Below, in pieces: positions 43,424-56,500 of a stretch of DNA of 64,000 nucleotides. The DNA comes from Piscicola geometra (lineage: Eukaryota; Annelida; Clitellata; Hirudinida; Piscicolidae), in the NCBI GenBank assembly GCA_943735955.1, contig OX030959.1, positions 1,810,272-1,874,271 on the forward strand. Reading direction: 5' to 3'. The position numbers and the translations under genes are program-made. How positions within the stretch are numbered: the first letter of the stretch is position 1; each line of letters begins with the position of its first letter. Under the pieces are notes generated by a model that saw only the letters and a program-made list of their open reading frames with translations, was not told where the DNA came from and did not search any database.

Positions 43424-46400
43424 ATGGAAAATTACATCAAAGTTATAGAGGCAAAAATTACAAAGTTAGCTGAGGTGAACGACACAGAGCATATTGATGA
43501 TCCGAAGTATAAGGATTTCGTTGCTGAGACACTGAAACTAGCTCCAAGTAGTTGATTGAAATATTATTTTATTATATCTTTTTTCATGAATATTGAATAT
43601 TTAAATCTTATTCAGCTCATATTGTAAATAAATAGTTTTACAACTTCTCAACTTGTTTCTAATCGCTAAGTCACATTTGCAGCAGAAGTAGATGACGATA
43701 AAGAGGTGACAAAGGTTAAGCACCTCCACCAGCTTCTAACCAAAGACAACTTGGAGTCACTTAGGGAAATATTTTTCAATTCTGTAACCGAAAAGACAAC
43801 AGGAATGGACATTGAGCAGTTCAAAGAAGCCGTAATGAGTGTTTTGGATGAAGAAGTTGACGAAAACCAGCTCGAAGAGCTTTTTTTCAAAGTCGGATTC
43901 CATGTGTTTTAGTTTATAATGAAGCAGATTTTAATATTGAATATTTAGAAGCGATTATCTCGAAAAACTGCCAGGTTGATGTGATGAACAACGGAATGGT
44001 GACTTGGAAAGAGTACTCGGATTACTTGCTGTTGGAGATGGAGCAGAGGGAAAAACTAATCAAAATAGAGAAGGAACTCTTGGGAAATAATATTCAAATC
44101 GTCAAGAGTGAAGGCAGAGACTCAATTAAAGTACCAACTAACATTATATTCATTAAATGCATTTAATAAAAGGTTTTCGATAAAAATGTTGAAGTTTTCC
44201 AGGCGTTACATTCAACGAGTAGCAGCCGCATTCTATCGAGCACTCTAATTGCAGTGCGTCTTGATTCTTCCGTTTGGTGACTCCGAGTCCAACGAAGGAA
44301 AAGTAAACTTGGTTGGAAAAGACGGTTTGTTATACATTACATATAAAACTACCCACAGAATATAGAGAGTTCGAAGATCTATTTCTTTATTTTCGTCCTT
44401 TACATGGTCTTATCAAATAAATTGTAATAATTATGTACACATTTTATCGCAAACCAAGCAAAGAAATCGGTGAGAAAAAATTCCTAACATCCCACCATGA
44501 AGACTGCCGCTACTTCACATGCAGCAGGGACGGAGTGATGAACTTCTGGAGCTCGAACTTCCAGGCGAGTGACACGTTCAACCTGCAGAACTTCGTTTCG
44601 AAGGGCCTGAACCTCTCGTGCTGGGTAACGGTGGCTGAGGTGCTGACCGACCAAAAGGTGATCGCAATCGCCACCACCAACTTCAACGTCTACCTCTTCC
44701 GCTACACCAACAACAACGAGTTCGAGTTGTGTTCTCGCATCGAGAAGTTTCCGGGAACGGTGGTCTGCATGTCGTACCACAAGGAGGAACAACCCAACAA
44801 TGCCTCGTTTTTGACGTGGGGCGATGAGTACGGAGGGGTGGGAGTGATCGCCTTCCACATGCCCCTCAACAAGACCCTCCTGGGCGCCAATGCCAAACAC
44901 GAAGTCAACAAGAAGTCGCACAGCAACACCTACCACTTCACCGATCTCTCCAACAACCACGTCTACGGAATCGAATCCAGGTTCTAACTTGCTTCCTTCT
45001 GTTTCACATTTTATTTCATATTTAATTTATTTTTATATATAATAAACATGTTAATTTACATATACATTGATTTGATCCAAAAAAAATCAAATGATCGATC
45101 AAGAGCAGAAATAGCACACATACACACACACGCAGGTACATAGCGGACATCCACCAGCGGCATGTGTGTCAGGTGCGTTACATCAGCAAGATCCACAACT
45201 GGATCACGTGCTCTAAAGACACATGTGACGCCCTCTTCATCGGAGACCTGGTGCCCGACGTGCCGCTCAAGAACCGCATCTACTACAGGTGGAAATTGCA
45301 TGGAAAATCCATGATCGGTTGCAATGTATCAGACGCGAAAAGTGCTGTGTTCTGTTGGCAATGCCAAAAAGTCTAAGTCATTTCGTTCTTTGTAGAGTAT
45401 CAATTGAAAAGCTTTAAGTGCTTGGCGTGTTGCAATCACGCACGAGCAGTGTGATGCAGGGAGTGACGGTGTTCGAGTACTGCGAGAAGTTGAACTTCAT
45501 CATCACAGGAGGCGCTGACTGCATCATCAGGTGCTGCAATGGAAATTAAATAAAATTTAGAACTTAAATTACTGATAATAAATAAATAAATAAATTAATT
45601 ATCAATATATGTATCTATAGAGCCATAAAATCACTTCGACTGAACACTCAAGAGACTCAATTATATTTCGAGACTTTTAAACTGCACCACCACCACCACC
45701 CCCACCACCACCCCCACCACCACCACCACCACCACCACCACCACCACCACCCCCACCACCACCACCACCACCACCACCACCACCACCACCACCACCACCA
45801 CCACCACCACCACCACCACCCCCACCACCACCCCCACCACCACCACCACCCCCACCACCACCACCACCATCACCACCACCCCCACCACCACCACCACCCC
45901 CACCACCACCACCACCACCACCAACGCAGGTTGTGGAACCCGCTGTCGAAGGGTCAGAAGTTGATGGGCGTGCTGCGAGGTCATGTGTCACCAATCAGTC
46001 ACTTGATGATGGACCAGCGGGACTACTTCCTCGTGACGGTGAGTGTCTCGAAGGACATGCGCATCTTCGACATGGCGAACCAGCGCTGCATCCAGAAGAT
46101 CAGGAAGAGCGCCTTCAAGGTTTTATTCTTTTGGGAAGTTTGGAGTTTTAGTTTGTTGTTGAGTTTGCAAGTTGTTGGAAGCCTAGAAAGGGTTTGTAGT
46201 TTGAGTTTGTAGGTGAGAAAGGGAATGGAATGACGTTTGAGGATACTTTAATCTTTGACTTCTCGACAGGCACTCGGCAAAAAACCCTTCACAGCGGCAT
46301 GCATCAACAAGAAGAACCACACGGTGGTGTTGGCATCGAACATGAGACTGGCAATCATCGAGAGCAAGGAGGATTCACTCGCTAGACACTCGCTCACCAC

Positions 46401-49400
46401 GCTCCCAGTCGCCATAACCGCCGCCCTCTACAACCCCCTTTTCAAACACGTGCGTGCATGTCATCCTCTCATAGGATTAGGAATTCACGCTGAAATGTCG
46501 GAATAGGTGTTAGGGCAAAAATGATTGAGTAATCTTTTTATATATTGTAATGTCTTTTTTAAGTTTTCATTGTTGTTAGGAAAAAAAATAGGAAGGAACC
46601 ATTGGCAGATAGTGACAGGAGACTGGAAGTCGCAGGTGATCGCATGGGACGCAGGCAGTGGCGAGAAGGTGGTGCACTACACGGCACACACGGTGGTGCA
46701 GAAGGGTCGCAGGATCGAGATCGAGATCAAGGTGATGGCCTTCGACTCGACCTTCCGTCGTCTCATCACAGGCCATCGAGACGGCATGGTCAAGGTGTGG
46801 AACTACAACGTGGGCGTGCTCTTGCAGGAGATTCCAGTGCCCGAGCGCTTCGAAGTGTCCGCCTTGTGCTCCTCCCCCATGAAGATCTTCGTCGCAGGCT
46901 GCAACAAGTCGGTCTTCATGCACATCTCCGGCATGGGCAACAAGACGTATGTCTCGCTGAAGCCCAGTCATCCTGACTCGATCACCTCGTTGAGCGTCCT
47001 GCCAGGCACCTTCCTCGCATCTGCCTCGTTGGACGGCACGCTGATGATCTACAGCCTCAAGACCAACCTGCCCATGCTCAAGTTCCACATCGCCATGCCT
47101 TATGAGCTCGCCTCGGTCGACTTTTACGCTGACATCTGCATGGAGTCGATCTTGTCTTACGCTCCGAACACCATTACTGAAAGAATGAAAGGAAAGAAAC
47201 AATTGAAGAAAAATAAAAATATTCTGGAGTGAGAGACCTACATTCAATAATCTTTTTTTTAAAAGTGTAAATAATATTTCTCTATATTGATCATTATCCT
47301 TCATAACCTTTAATGTAGAATTTCTATAAACTCATCAAATCACTAACAATATAAGACAACGTAAAATCTCCAAAAATAGACTGGCCTCGGTGCAGGAGGT
47401 GAGCAGTGAAAACCTCCACTACAAGTACTGCGTCGAGACGATGGTCTTTCTGCGCACGCGCAAGATCACGCCGGACACTGCAGTGCTGCTGACTGGCATG
47501 CACGACGGCAGGGTGATGGCGTGGCCAATGAGCGTCGAGGGCAAGTGCCTTGGCGAGTTCATGGCGGTCTACAAGGAGTCGGAACTGCTGCACGCAGCTG
47601 ACGTCACCTCCGATGACTCCTTCCTCGTGACTGGAGACTCACTGGGCTACCTCAAGGTGTGGGACATCTCGCACTACTTGAATCCCGAGGTTGGCCAGTG
47701 TTCTGCCGCCCTGGATGAGACGAGAAAGAACATTTGGGACGCGTTTTCGTTCGTCGAGATGCGCCAGAACATCCGCAAGTACGTCAAGTCGTGGGACAGG
47801 TCGACCTTGCCAGCTCACATGAGGGTCAAGTGTGACCAATTGGCTGACTACCCCGTTGAAGCTCCCCATCTGATCAACAGCTTCAAGGGGCACGTGGGAG
47901 ACATCATCGACATCAAAGCAAGTTCCATTGGGAATTTTAGAATTCACCGTTGGTTGTTATTTAATATTTAAAATGAAAATATATACTCAATTATTTACCT
48001 GACTTATTACACGTTTCGATGCATCATTTGCACACATTTACACCATCAGTTGATCGAAATGATGGACAAGTACATGATCTTGTCGACTGCCTCTGACATG
48101 TCGGTCAGAATCTGGTCGTTGACGGGCAGTTTCCTGGGCATCCTCGGTCAGAAGAGCGTGTGGATAAACCCGGAGAGTGTCTTTGGTTTCCAGCCGAACA
48201 AGAAAGTGCAGCAAGACATCGAGATGTTGAGTCTGACGAAGCCTCTGAATGAGTGTGGACTCTCTACTTTCCATATGACGAAAGACGAAGTGAGACGATC
48301 ATTTAAGGCATTTATTGAATCAATCTAATGGGTATTTTTAAATAGTCTCATGACATTGAAAAAGGATTTTAAATGAAGCAACTCGCAAAGGTGAAAGTGA
48401 TCTCGTTCAAGGACAGTTCTGAAGACTTGAGGGCGAAGGCGATGAGGCTTGAGAGGAAGGTCGCCAAGAGTGACAGCGCCACCAGTCTGGACAAGATGTA
48501 TGAGTGCTTGGAAGATGCGGAATACACTGTGAGGAGCTCTGAGAAGTGGGAAATGGAAGACTTCGCGGAGCAGGACTCGACGTCCGAGGTGACCAAGTCG
48601 AGACTGCACATCATGGAGTCGTTGGCGCACCGCGAGAAGATAAAGCAGGAGATGAGACCCTCGTTCGCCGACTTCATCCTCACACTCTTCAACAAACACC
48701 GCAAGAAACCCAGTTCCAGGTTCGGCATTCCTGAGGACCTGAAGAGGGTTGGCTCCTTCACCACGTTGTTCGTCCTCGAGTCCGAACTGAAGATCAAGAC
48801 GCTTTCGAAGTGGGCGAAGATCAGACATGCCACCGTGTGGATCGTCAACTACTTGCAGCCCTCAAAGGTGAAGCTCTTCCGTCGCTTCGTGCTGCCGAAC
48901 GGAGACGCCAGCAAAGTGGGCGTGTACTCGAACAACATTAAGGACATGATCGAGGAGTACATGACCAACCGAGCCACCAACAACATCCGAAAACTGCAAA
49001 TCAACAGCGGCTCTTCCAAGGACGGCTTCGATAAAAAGAACGTTCTTCTCAGACCCCTGAGTCCACTGCAGAGTGAGATCTTCGGTCAATTCTACAGTGA
49101 GCCGTACACGCAACACCGGCCCATCAAGCCCGTCTCAATGGCCTACGAAGTGGCGCACAAGGAGGTTTGAAGGCCATCTCTTTTTCTAGTCAACAAACAT
49201 TTTAAAGTTTCATTAAAAGTTTTTTTTACTTTCTTTTTTTAAGTATATTCATTTTGTATAGCTTTTTTGAAAGTATTTTTCCTTAAAACAGATTTGTGCA
49301 TACAAGAAGTTGCCGTTAGCGACTCTTTCCAATGAAAACCCTGCCAAGACTGTCACACAGATTTTCCAACAGGCTGGCTTTCAGACTATGTAAGTTGAAA

Positions 49401-50203
49401 ACAGACTTTAGATACGTATTAAATATTGAAAATTTGATTATTAAACTAACTTATAAGATTTAATGCGGTTCAAAATTTTACAAGCCAGTTCGTACAACAA
49501 TTTAAACTAATAGTATCAAGAAATGTATTTAAAAGAATATAATTATCTAAAAATTAATTCCAACTAAAGCATCTAAACTAAATTGCATACAGCAGTGTAT
49601 ACAAACTGAATCCCACCTCCTGCAGGCAGTCACAGATGGACCCATCCAGAAGCCAGATCGCATCTCCCATGGCACTGCCGCCCAGCATCGACTCGAAGCT
49701 CGTCCTCGTGAGGAGCCTCAACAAGACAGGCTGGAAACTCATGTCGGATGGAACGCTCGCCAGGAGAAAGGTGTGTGTGTGTGTTTGTGTGTGTATGTGT
49801 GTGTATGTTTGTGTGTGTTTGTGTGTGTTTGTTTGTGTGTGTGTGTGTGTTTGTGTGTGTGTGGGTGGGGTGTGTGTTTGTGGGTGGGGTGTGTGTTTGT
49901 GTGTGTGAGATACCTAGAGTTTCAACTTGATTTTTATCGTCTTTTAGGACTTCTTTATCATCTAGCATGGTTTCAGTGATAAAAGTTTTTTTCATAAATA
50001 GAAAACTTTTAGTAATATAAATATACATTCTAGAACTTCTAATCGACCAAACGAACACCACTCGCGCAGGTTCCACTAAACAGTTCCAAGACACACTCCT
50101 ACTTGCCGCCTCAGCTTGTGCCAGAAAACAGTGTGCAAGATGGCGTTAAGAAGAAGGGCGAGAACTGCTTTGTGGGGAAGACGAAGAGCAGAACCACTTA
50201 CTA
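43424..50203 (+). CDS. EF-hand and WD-repeat ciliary protein (WDR49/CFAP337-like)
   Basis: This family carries an N-terminal EF-hand pair followed by two WD40 propellers and is associated with motile cilia. Start MENYIKVIEAKITKL at 43424. Exons include 43424-43547, 43683-43891 and 43975-44130 (EF-hand join LFFK|VDVMNNGMVTWKEYSDYLLLE), 44459-44980 (CRYFTCSRDGVMNFWS), 45136-45291, 45421-45530, 45929-46120 (GVLRGHVSPISHLMMD, DMRIFD), 46270-46446, about 46580-47150 (ITGHRDGMVKVWNY; LASASLDGTLMIYS), about 47380-47918 (DSLGYLKVWDISHY; FKGHVGDIIDIK), 48050-48290 (STASDMSVRIWSLTG), 48373-49168, 49291-49390, 49625-49770 and 50070-50203. The C-terminal part (48.4 kb on) is helical and charged, without recognised domains. 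The exact paralogue (WDR49, WDR64 or EFCAB8) is unresolved; some splice boundaries are approximate, notably near 44150-44458 and 47150. Confidence 0.83.
45684..45925. repeat. (CAC)n tract running to a splice acceptor
   Basis: About 80 CAC triplets with scattered CCC interruptions, ending CACCAACGCAG at the acceptor of a WD-repeat exon. Antisense frames encode artefactual poly-Gly and poly-Val. Confidence 0.95.
49771..49908. repeat. (GT)n tract starting at a splice donor
   Basis: The intron begins GTGTGTGTGTGTTTGTG immediately after the exon ending AGGAGAAAG. Degenerate TG/TTTG/GGTGGGG repeats continue for about 138 bases. Confidence 0.93.
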
Positions 50204-50533
50204 ACCTCCGACTGCCTCGAAAGATGCCAGTGAAAAAGATGATGCGTTGTAGCTATACTTTTTTTTCATGCTTTACTGCATTTTTTTATTAATTTCATTA
50301 ACTTCCTTTTTTAATTTGTAAACTTAGTTGAATGTGAAAATAGGATTTAAAAAATGTAAGGTCCACTCACTGAACCCATTTTACATTTTTTTAAATACTG
50401 TCCACCGCAAAAACCGTCTTGATTCATTATAAATAGTTAAAGTTTATCAAAAGAGTGAAAAACAAAAGAACATATTTAAATCAGTACACACTTCAAAAAC
50501 TATTTACAATGAGAATAGTTATGGATGCGATCA
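50204..50533. other. Shared 3' spacer between convergent genes
   Basis: Only about 330 bases separate the stop of the WD-repeat gene (+) from the stop of the N4BP2-like gene (-). A TTTATT at 50286 would be an AATAAA for the minus-strand gene, so the two 3' UTRs probably overlap. Confidence 0.6.
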
Positions 50534-53500
50534 ATCAGCGACTATGGAAACTCGCAGGACTCCTTGTGTTATTTGTCGGAACCTGAAGGGGTGAATAACA
50601 AAAAGATTATATTTCAGGACATGTAACTCTTGCTTAAGAAAAAATATTTAAATTTAAATATATATATATAAATATTGTAAAAAGAAGCACAGTGACACTA
50701 ACGACAACTTGTTCTGCTGCAAGTACTTGATCACCAGCGGCTTGATCTTGGCCACTCCACCTGAGCTGTTGTTGCCACTGCCCGTCACCACACACAAACG
50801 GCCCTTGCCTCGGCCACTCTTCCGGATGTCTGCATGCCGGGTGGGAGAAGTTTGAAATTCTTAGTTATTATTATTTTTCTTATTCTTATCATCATTATCA
50901 TCATCTTCATCATCCTCATCACGTTGCTGTTGCAGCTGGATGATGGAAGGAAGTTGGGCAAGCACTTGTCCACACGTGAAGCCGTGCAGGTCGACGACGC
51001 CCTGCACCGGATCGAATCTGCGTTCGATATGGAGGTTAGCGTGAGTATCCATGTTACAATGTTACATTGTTACATAGACTATGTACCCCTAATGTGGCAA
51101 TTCAGAGCGAATATGAATTGATATTATATTGAGGCTGACTCGGAGGAAGCGACCTCTTTTGGAAGAGCACTTCAGCAGCGAGGTTCTCTTCCTCTTGGAG
51201 CTTCTGCTTCAAGACAGCGACCTCTCCGCTGTAAAAGCTCGCAACGGAGTGTTGACGACGACTGGAAGCGAGCCTCAGCTGCTCCTTCTTCTGCACGATC
51301 AACCTTTTGCTGATTGCAGCTTCGTGCAACAGCCTGCAGTGAAGGAGGTCAAGGTCGCTGCTGCTGTCAGGATGCCACTCGTTGCAAGCCTCTGAAACAT
51401 CATCCACCGCCTGTTCCTGAAAGAAATATCTTTAAGAAAAGTTTGTTTAACTGTGAGGCAGCTTCAATGGCCACCTCGAGGCTGGCGCTGATGGCCTGCT
51501 GCATCAGCCTGAGCTCCATCTCCTGCATGAACTCGCCACTCATGCACTCCTTCACTGGGTCGCTCAAACTCGACTCCAGAATCGTCTTCGTGGTCACCTC
51601 TTGCGAGTAGCTGCAAAAAAGAAGGAACTCAATTAATTAATCTCATATTCCCAACAATAACCATCATATCAAACATCATCATCATCATCAAGAACCATAG
51701 AATGGCAAACGACAAACACACATGACAGTTTGAATTGAAGAGTGCCTCGCAAGAACTCACCCGGAAGCTTGGAAGACGTTCGAGAGGACCTGCTTGTTGA
51801 GGTTGGGGAAGGTGGAAACCAGGTGGTCGAACTTGATGCGGGTTGCCAGCAGGGAGGCCTGGTCAGCTATCGTCTCCTGTGTAGGCATGTGAGTGTGTGT
51901 GTGTGTGTGATGGTGGTAGAGAGGCATGATGGGTGTGTGATGGTAGTAGAGAGGCATGATGGGTGTGTGATGGTAGTAGAGAGGCATGATGGGTGTGTGA
52001 TGGTGGTAGAGAGGCATGATGGGTGTGTGATGGTGGTAGAGAGGCATGATGGGTGTGTGATGGTAGTAGAGAGGCATGATGGGTGTGTGATGGTGGTAGA
52101 GAGGCATGATGGGTGTGTGATGGTAGTAGAGAGGCATGATGGGTGTGTGATGGTAGTAGAGAGGCATGATGGGTGTGTGATGGTGGTAGAGAGGCATGAT
52201 GGGTGTGTGATGGTAGTAGAGAGGCATGATGGGTGTGTGATGGTAGTAGAGAGGCATGATGTGTGTGTGATGGTAGTAGAAAGGCATGATGGGTGTATGA
52301 TGGTAGTAGAGAGGCATGATGGGTGTGTGATGGTGGTAGAGAGGCATGATGGGTGTGTGATGGTAGTAGAGAGGCATGATGGGTGTGTGATGGTAGTAGA
52401 GAGGCATGATGGGTGTGTGATGGTAGTAGAGAGGCATGATGGGTGTGTGATGGTGGTAGAGAGGCATGATGGGTGTGTGATGGTAGTAGAGAGGCATGAT
52501 GGGTGTGTGATGGTAGTAGAGAGGCATGATGGGTGTGTGATGGTGGTAGAGAGGCATGATGGGTGTGTGATGGTGGTAGAGAGGCATGATGGGTGTGTGA
52601 TGGTGGTAGAGAGGCATGATGGGTGTGTGATGGTGGTATGAGAGGCATGATGGGTGTGTGATGGTAGTAGAGAGGCATGATGGGTGTGTGATGGTAGTAG
52701 AGAGGCATGATGGGTGTGTGATGGTGGTAGAGAGGCATGATGGGTGTGTGATGGTGGTAGAGAGGCATGATGGGTGTGTGATGGTAGTAGAGAGGCATGA
52801 TGGGTGTGTGATGGTAGTAGAGAGGCATGATGGGTGTGTGATGGTAGTAGAGAGGCATGATGGGTGTGTGATGGTAGTAGAGAGGCATGATGGGTGTGTG
52901 ATGGTAGTAGAGAGGCATGATGGGTGTGTGATGGTGGTATGAGAGGCATGATGGGTGTGTGATGGTAGTAGAGAGGCATGATGGGTGTGTGATGGTGGTA
53001 GAGAGGCATGATGGGTGTGTGATGGTGGTAGAGAGGCATGATGGGTGTGTGATGGTGGTAGAGAGGCATGATGGGTGTGTGATGGTGGTATGAGAGGCAT
53101 GATGGGTGTGTGATGGTAGTAGAGAGGCATGATGGGTGTGTGATGGTAGTAGAGAGGCATGATGGGTGTGTGATGGTGGTAGAGAGGCATGATGGGTGTG
53201 TGATGGTGGTAGAGAGGCATGATGGGTGTGTGATGGTAGTAGAGAGGCATGATGGGTGTGTGATGGTAGTAGAGAGGCATGATGGGTGTGTGATGGTAGT
53301 AGAGAGGCATGATGGGTGTGTGATGGTAGTAGAGAGGCATGATGGGTGTGTGATGGTGGTAGAGAGGCATGATGGGTGTGTGATGGTGGTAGAGAGGCAT
53401 GATGGGTGTGTGATGGTGGTAGAGAGGCATGATGGGTGTGTGATGGTAGTAGAGAGACATGATGGGTGTGTGATGGTGGTAGAGAGGCATGATGGGTGTG

Positions 53501-56500
53501 TGATGGTGGTAGAGAGGCATGATGGGTGTGTGATGGTGGTAGAGAGGCATGATGGGTGTGTGATGGTAGTAGAGAGGCATGATGGGTGTGTGATGGTGGT
53601 AGAGAGGCATGATGGGTGTGTGATGGTAGTAGAGAGGCATGATGGGTGTGTGATGGTGGTAGAGAGGCATGATGGGTGTGTGATGGTGGTAGAGAGGCAT
53701 GATGGGTGTGTGATGGTGGTAGAGAGGCATGATGGGTGTGTGATGGTGGTAGAGAGGCATGATGGGTGTGTGATGGTGGTAGAGAGGCATGATGGGTGTG
53801 TGATGGTAGTAGAGAGGCATGATGGGTGTGTGATGGTAGTAGAGAGGCATGATGGGTGTGTGATGGTAGTAGAGAGGCATGATGGGTGTGTGATGGTGGT
53901 AGAGAGGCATGATGGGTGTGTGATGGTAGTAGAGAGGCATGATGGGTGTGTGATGGTAGTAGAGAGGCATGATGGGTGTGTGATGGTGGTAGAGAGGCAT
54001 GATGGGTGTGTGATGGTGGTAGAGAGGCATGATGGGTGTGTGATGGTGGTAGAGAGGCATGATGGGTGTGTGATGGTGGTAGAGAGGCATGATGGGTGTG
54101 TGATGGTGGTAGAGAGGCATGATGGGTGTGTGATGGTGGTAGAGAGGCATGATGGGTGTGTGATGGTGGTAGAGAGGCATGATGGGTGTGTGATGGTAGT
54201 AGAGAGGCATGATGGGTGTGTGATGGTAGTAGAGAGGCATGATGGGTGTGTGATGGTAGTAGAGAGGCATGATGGGTGTGTGATGGTGGTAGAGAGGCAT
54301 GATGGGTGTGTGATGGTAGTAGAGAGGCATGATGGGTGTGTGATGGTAGTAGAGAGGCATGATGGGTGTGTGATGGTGGTAGAGAGGCATGATGGGTGTG
54401 TGATGGTGGTAGAGAGGCATGATGGGTGTGTGATGGTGGTAGAGAGGCATGATGGGTGTGTGATGGTGGTATGAGAGGCATGATGGGTGTGTGATGGTAG
54501 TAGAGAGGCATGATGGGTGTGTGATGGTGGTAGAGAGGCATGATGGGTGTATGATGGTAGTAGAGAGGCATGATGGGTGTGTGATGGTAGTAGAGAGGCA
54601 TGATGGGTGTGTGATGGTGGTAGAGAGGCATGATGGGTGTGTGATGGTGGTAGAGAGGCATGATGGGTGTGTGATGGTGGTAGAGAGGCATGATGGGTGT
54701 GTGATGGTGGTAGAGAGGCATGATGGGTGTGTGATGGTGGTAGAGAGGCATGATGGGTGTGTGATGGTGGTAGAGAGGCATGATGGGTGTGTGATGGTGG
54801 TAGAGAGGCATGATGGGTGTGTGATGGTAGTAGAGAGGCATGATGGGTGTGTGATGGTGGTAGAGAGGCATGATGGGTGTGTGATGGTAGTAGAGAGGCA
54901 TGATGGGTGTGTGATGGTGGTAGAGAGGCATGATGGGTGTGTGATGGTAGTAGAGAGGCATGATGGGTGTGTGATGGTGGTAGAGAGGCATGATGGGTGT
55001 GTGATGGTAGTAGAGAGGCATGATGGGTGTGTGATGGTAGTAGAGAGGCATGATGGGTGTGTGATGGTGGTAGAGAGGCATGATGGGTGTGTGATGGTGG
55101 TAGAGAGGCATGATGGGTGTGTGATGGTGGTAGAGAGGCATGATGGGTGTGTGATGGTGGTAGAGAGGCATGATGGGTGTGTGATGGTGGTAGAGAGGCA
55201 TGATGGGTGTGTGATGGTGGTAGAGAGTGAGTTTAAGAAAGAAAACCTCTTTGCTTGCAGGTTCGTCACCTATTGGAAATGATTAGCGGGGTTATAATGC
55301 ATTTAAGTCAATCATTGAACAGTTTCATTTCAAAAAATGTATAAGAATCAATTAGTTAGATTTTAGTTTAAAAGTTTAATTATTGAGTTGACCTAGAAAA
55401 AGTGGTCTAAAGTACGAAAAAAACGATCAAAAGATGCAGCCATCACACACGCAGTCACCTGTGAGCGCATCCAGGAGGCATGCATGCAGGGACCTGGCCG
55501 TCTTCTCATCCAGATGCAGGCTGATGCTGTCGCTGAGGCCTTCTGGAAGGGGTGTTGTGGCGGTGGAAGGAGTTGCAGTTTTTCGTGTAGTTGCCTTGTA
55601 ACAAATAGTGGAATTTTTAATGGATTATTTTGAATTATGTAAACATGACGATTGATTTTTATTATAAACTAGTTGATTTACTTTCGGCGTCTTTCGAAGG
55701 AAACAAGTTGAAGATTTGAAGAGCTAAGTCAGGGCTGATGTCGATTTTGAATTCTTTGGAAGGAGTGGAGTGACGGGAAGGGTGCTTGAGGGCTTCGGAG
55801 TGCCTGCGAGAGTGTCTGTAGTTGGTGCCAGGGTTGAACTCTTTGCGGTTGATGCAGGCGACAATGCCCTTCTTGGAGGCGCTGTTGATGACGAAGCCAC
55901 CAGCACCACGGGAGCCTTTGCCCTTCCTGCTAGGTGCTTTGACTTCTTCATTCCTTCTTTCTGCCTCTTCCAACCCTTCTTTATGGGACGACAAATCAAG
56001 AGGTTGTTCACCTTCATGAAGGAATCCAAAGTCGCTCAAGATGCCTGCAGTGATGGAGGTGCACTGGCCACAGCTGTCGTACAGGTACTTCAAATGCTCC
56101 TTATCCACCTGAGGATAACGACCAAACAACGAAGCCAACTCTTCATCCTTCTCGTTAGAGCCTCCCCCATCCTGAGTCTGAGAACTCTTATCCAGCTTGC
56201 AAGAGGCCTGCACTGCCAAAGGAGAGATTGCAGTGTCGCTGACGTTCGGCCGTTTGAAGCTGTTCTTGACGATTTGAAGATCGTGCTTCACCTTCATCTG
56301 CTGGGGAACTGTCTCAGTGGTGACCTCCTCCTCCTTCACCACGGAGCACCTCTGTTCTATCACCCTGAACTCCTCCAACGGAGGTTGCAGACCCTTCAGC
56401 AGCTCTTCCACCACCAACCAGTCCCTGTCCTCGGTCCCGACACACGCATCCATCGTCGATACAACATCACCTCTCTTCAGTGCTCCACTCTCGATTTCGA

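Noticed and set aside
45661..45994. Poly-Gly or poly-Val protein on the minus strand
   Set aside because: Artefact of the (CAC)n intron tract of the WD-repeat gene.
46576..47304. 242-codon minus-strand open frame
   Set aside because: Antisense shadow of the WD-repeat exon, whose plus-strand reading has clear WD motifs.
51896..55228. CRISPR-like array
   Set aside because: Units are contiguous with no unique spacers; this is a eukaryotic satellite inside an intron.
51742..55282. Very long open frames on both strands (up to about 1170 codons) over the 30-bp array
   Set aside because: The unit length is a multiple of three and contains no stop in several frames, so frames stay open by chance. 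The peptides are decapeptide repeats, and the region sits between N4BP2-like exons as an intron.
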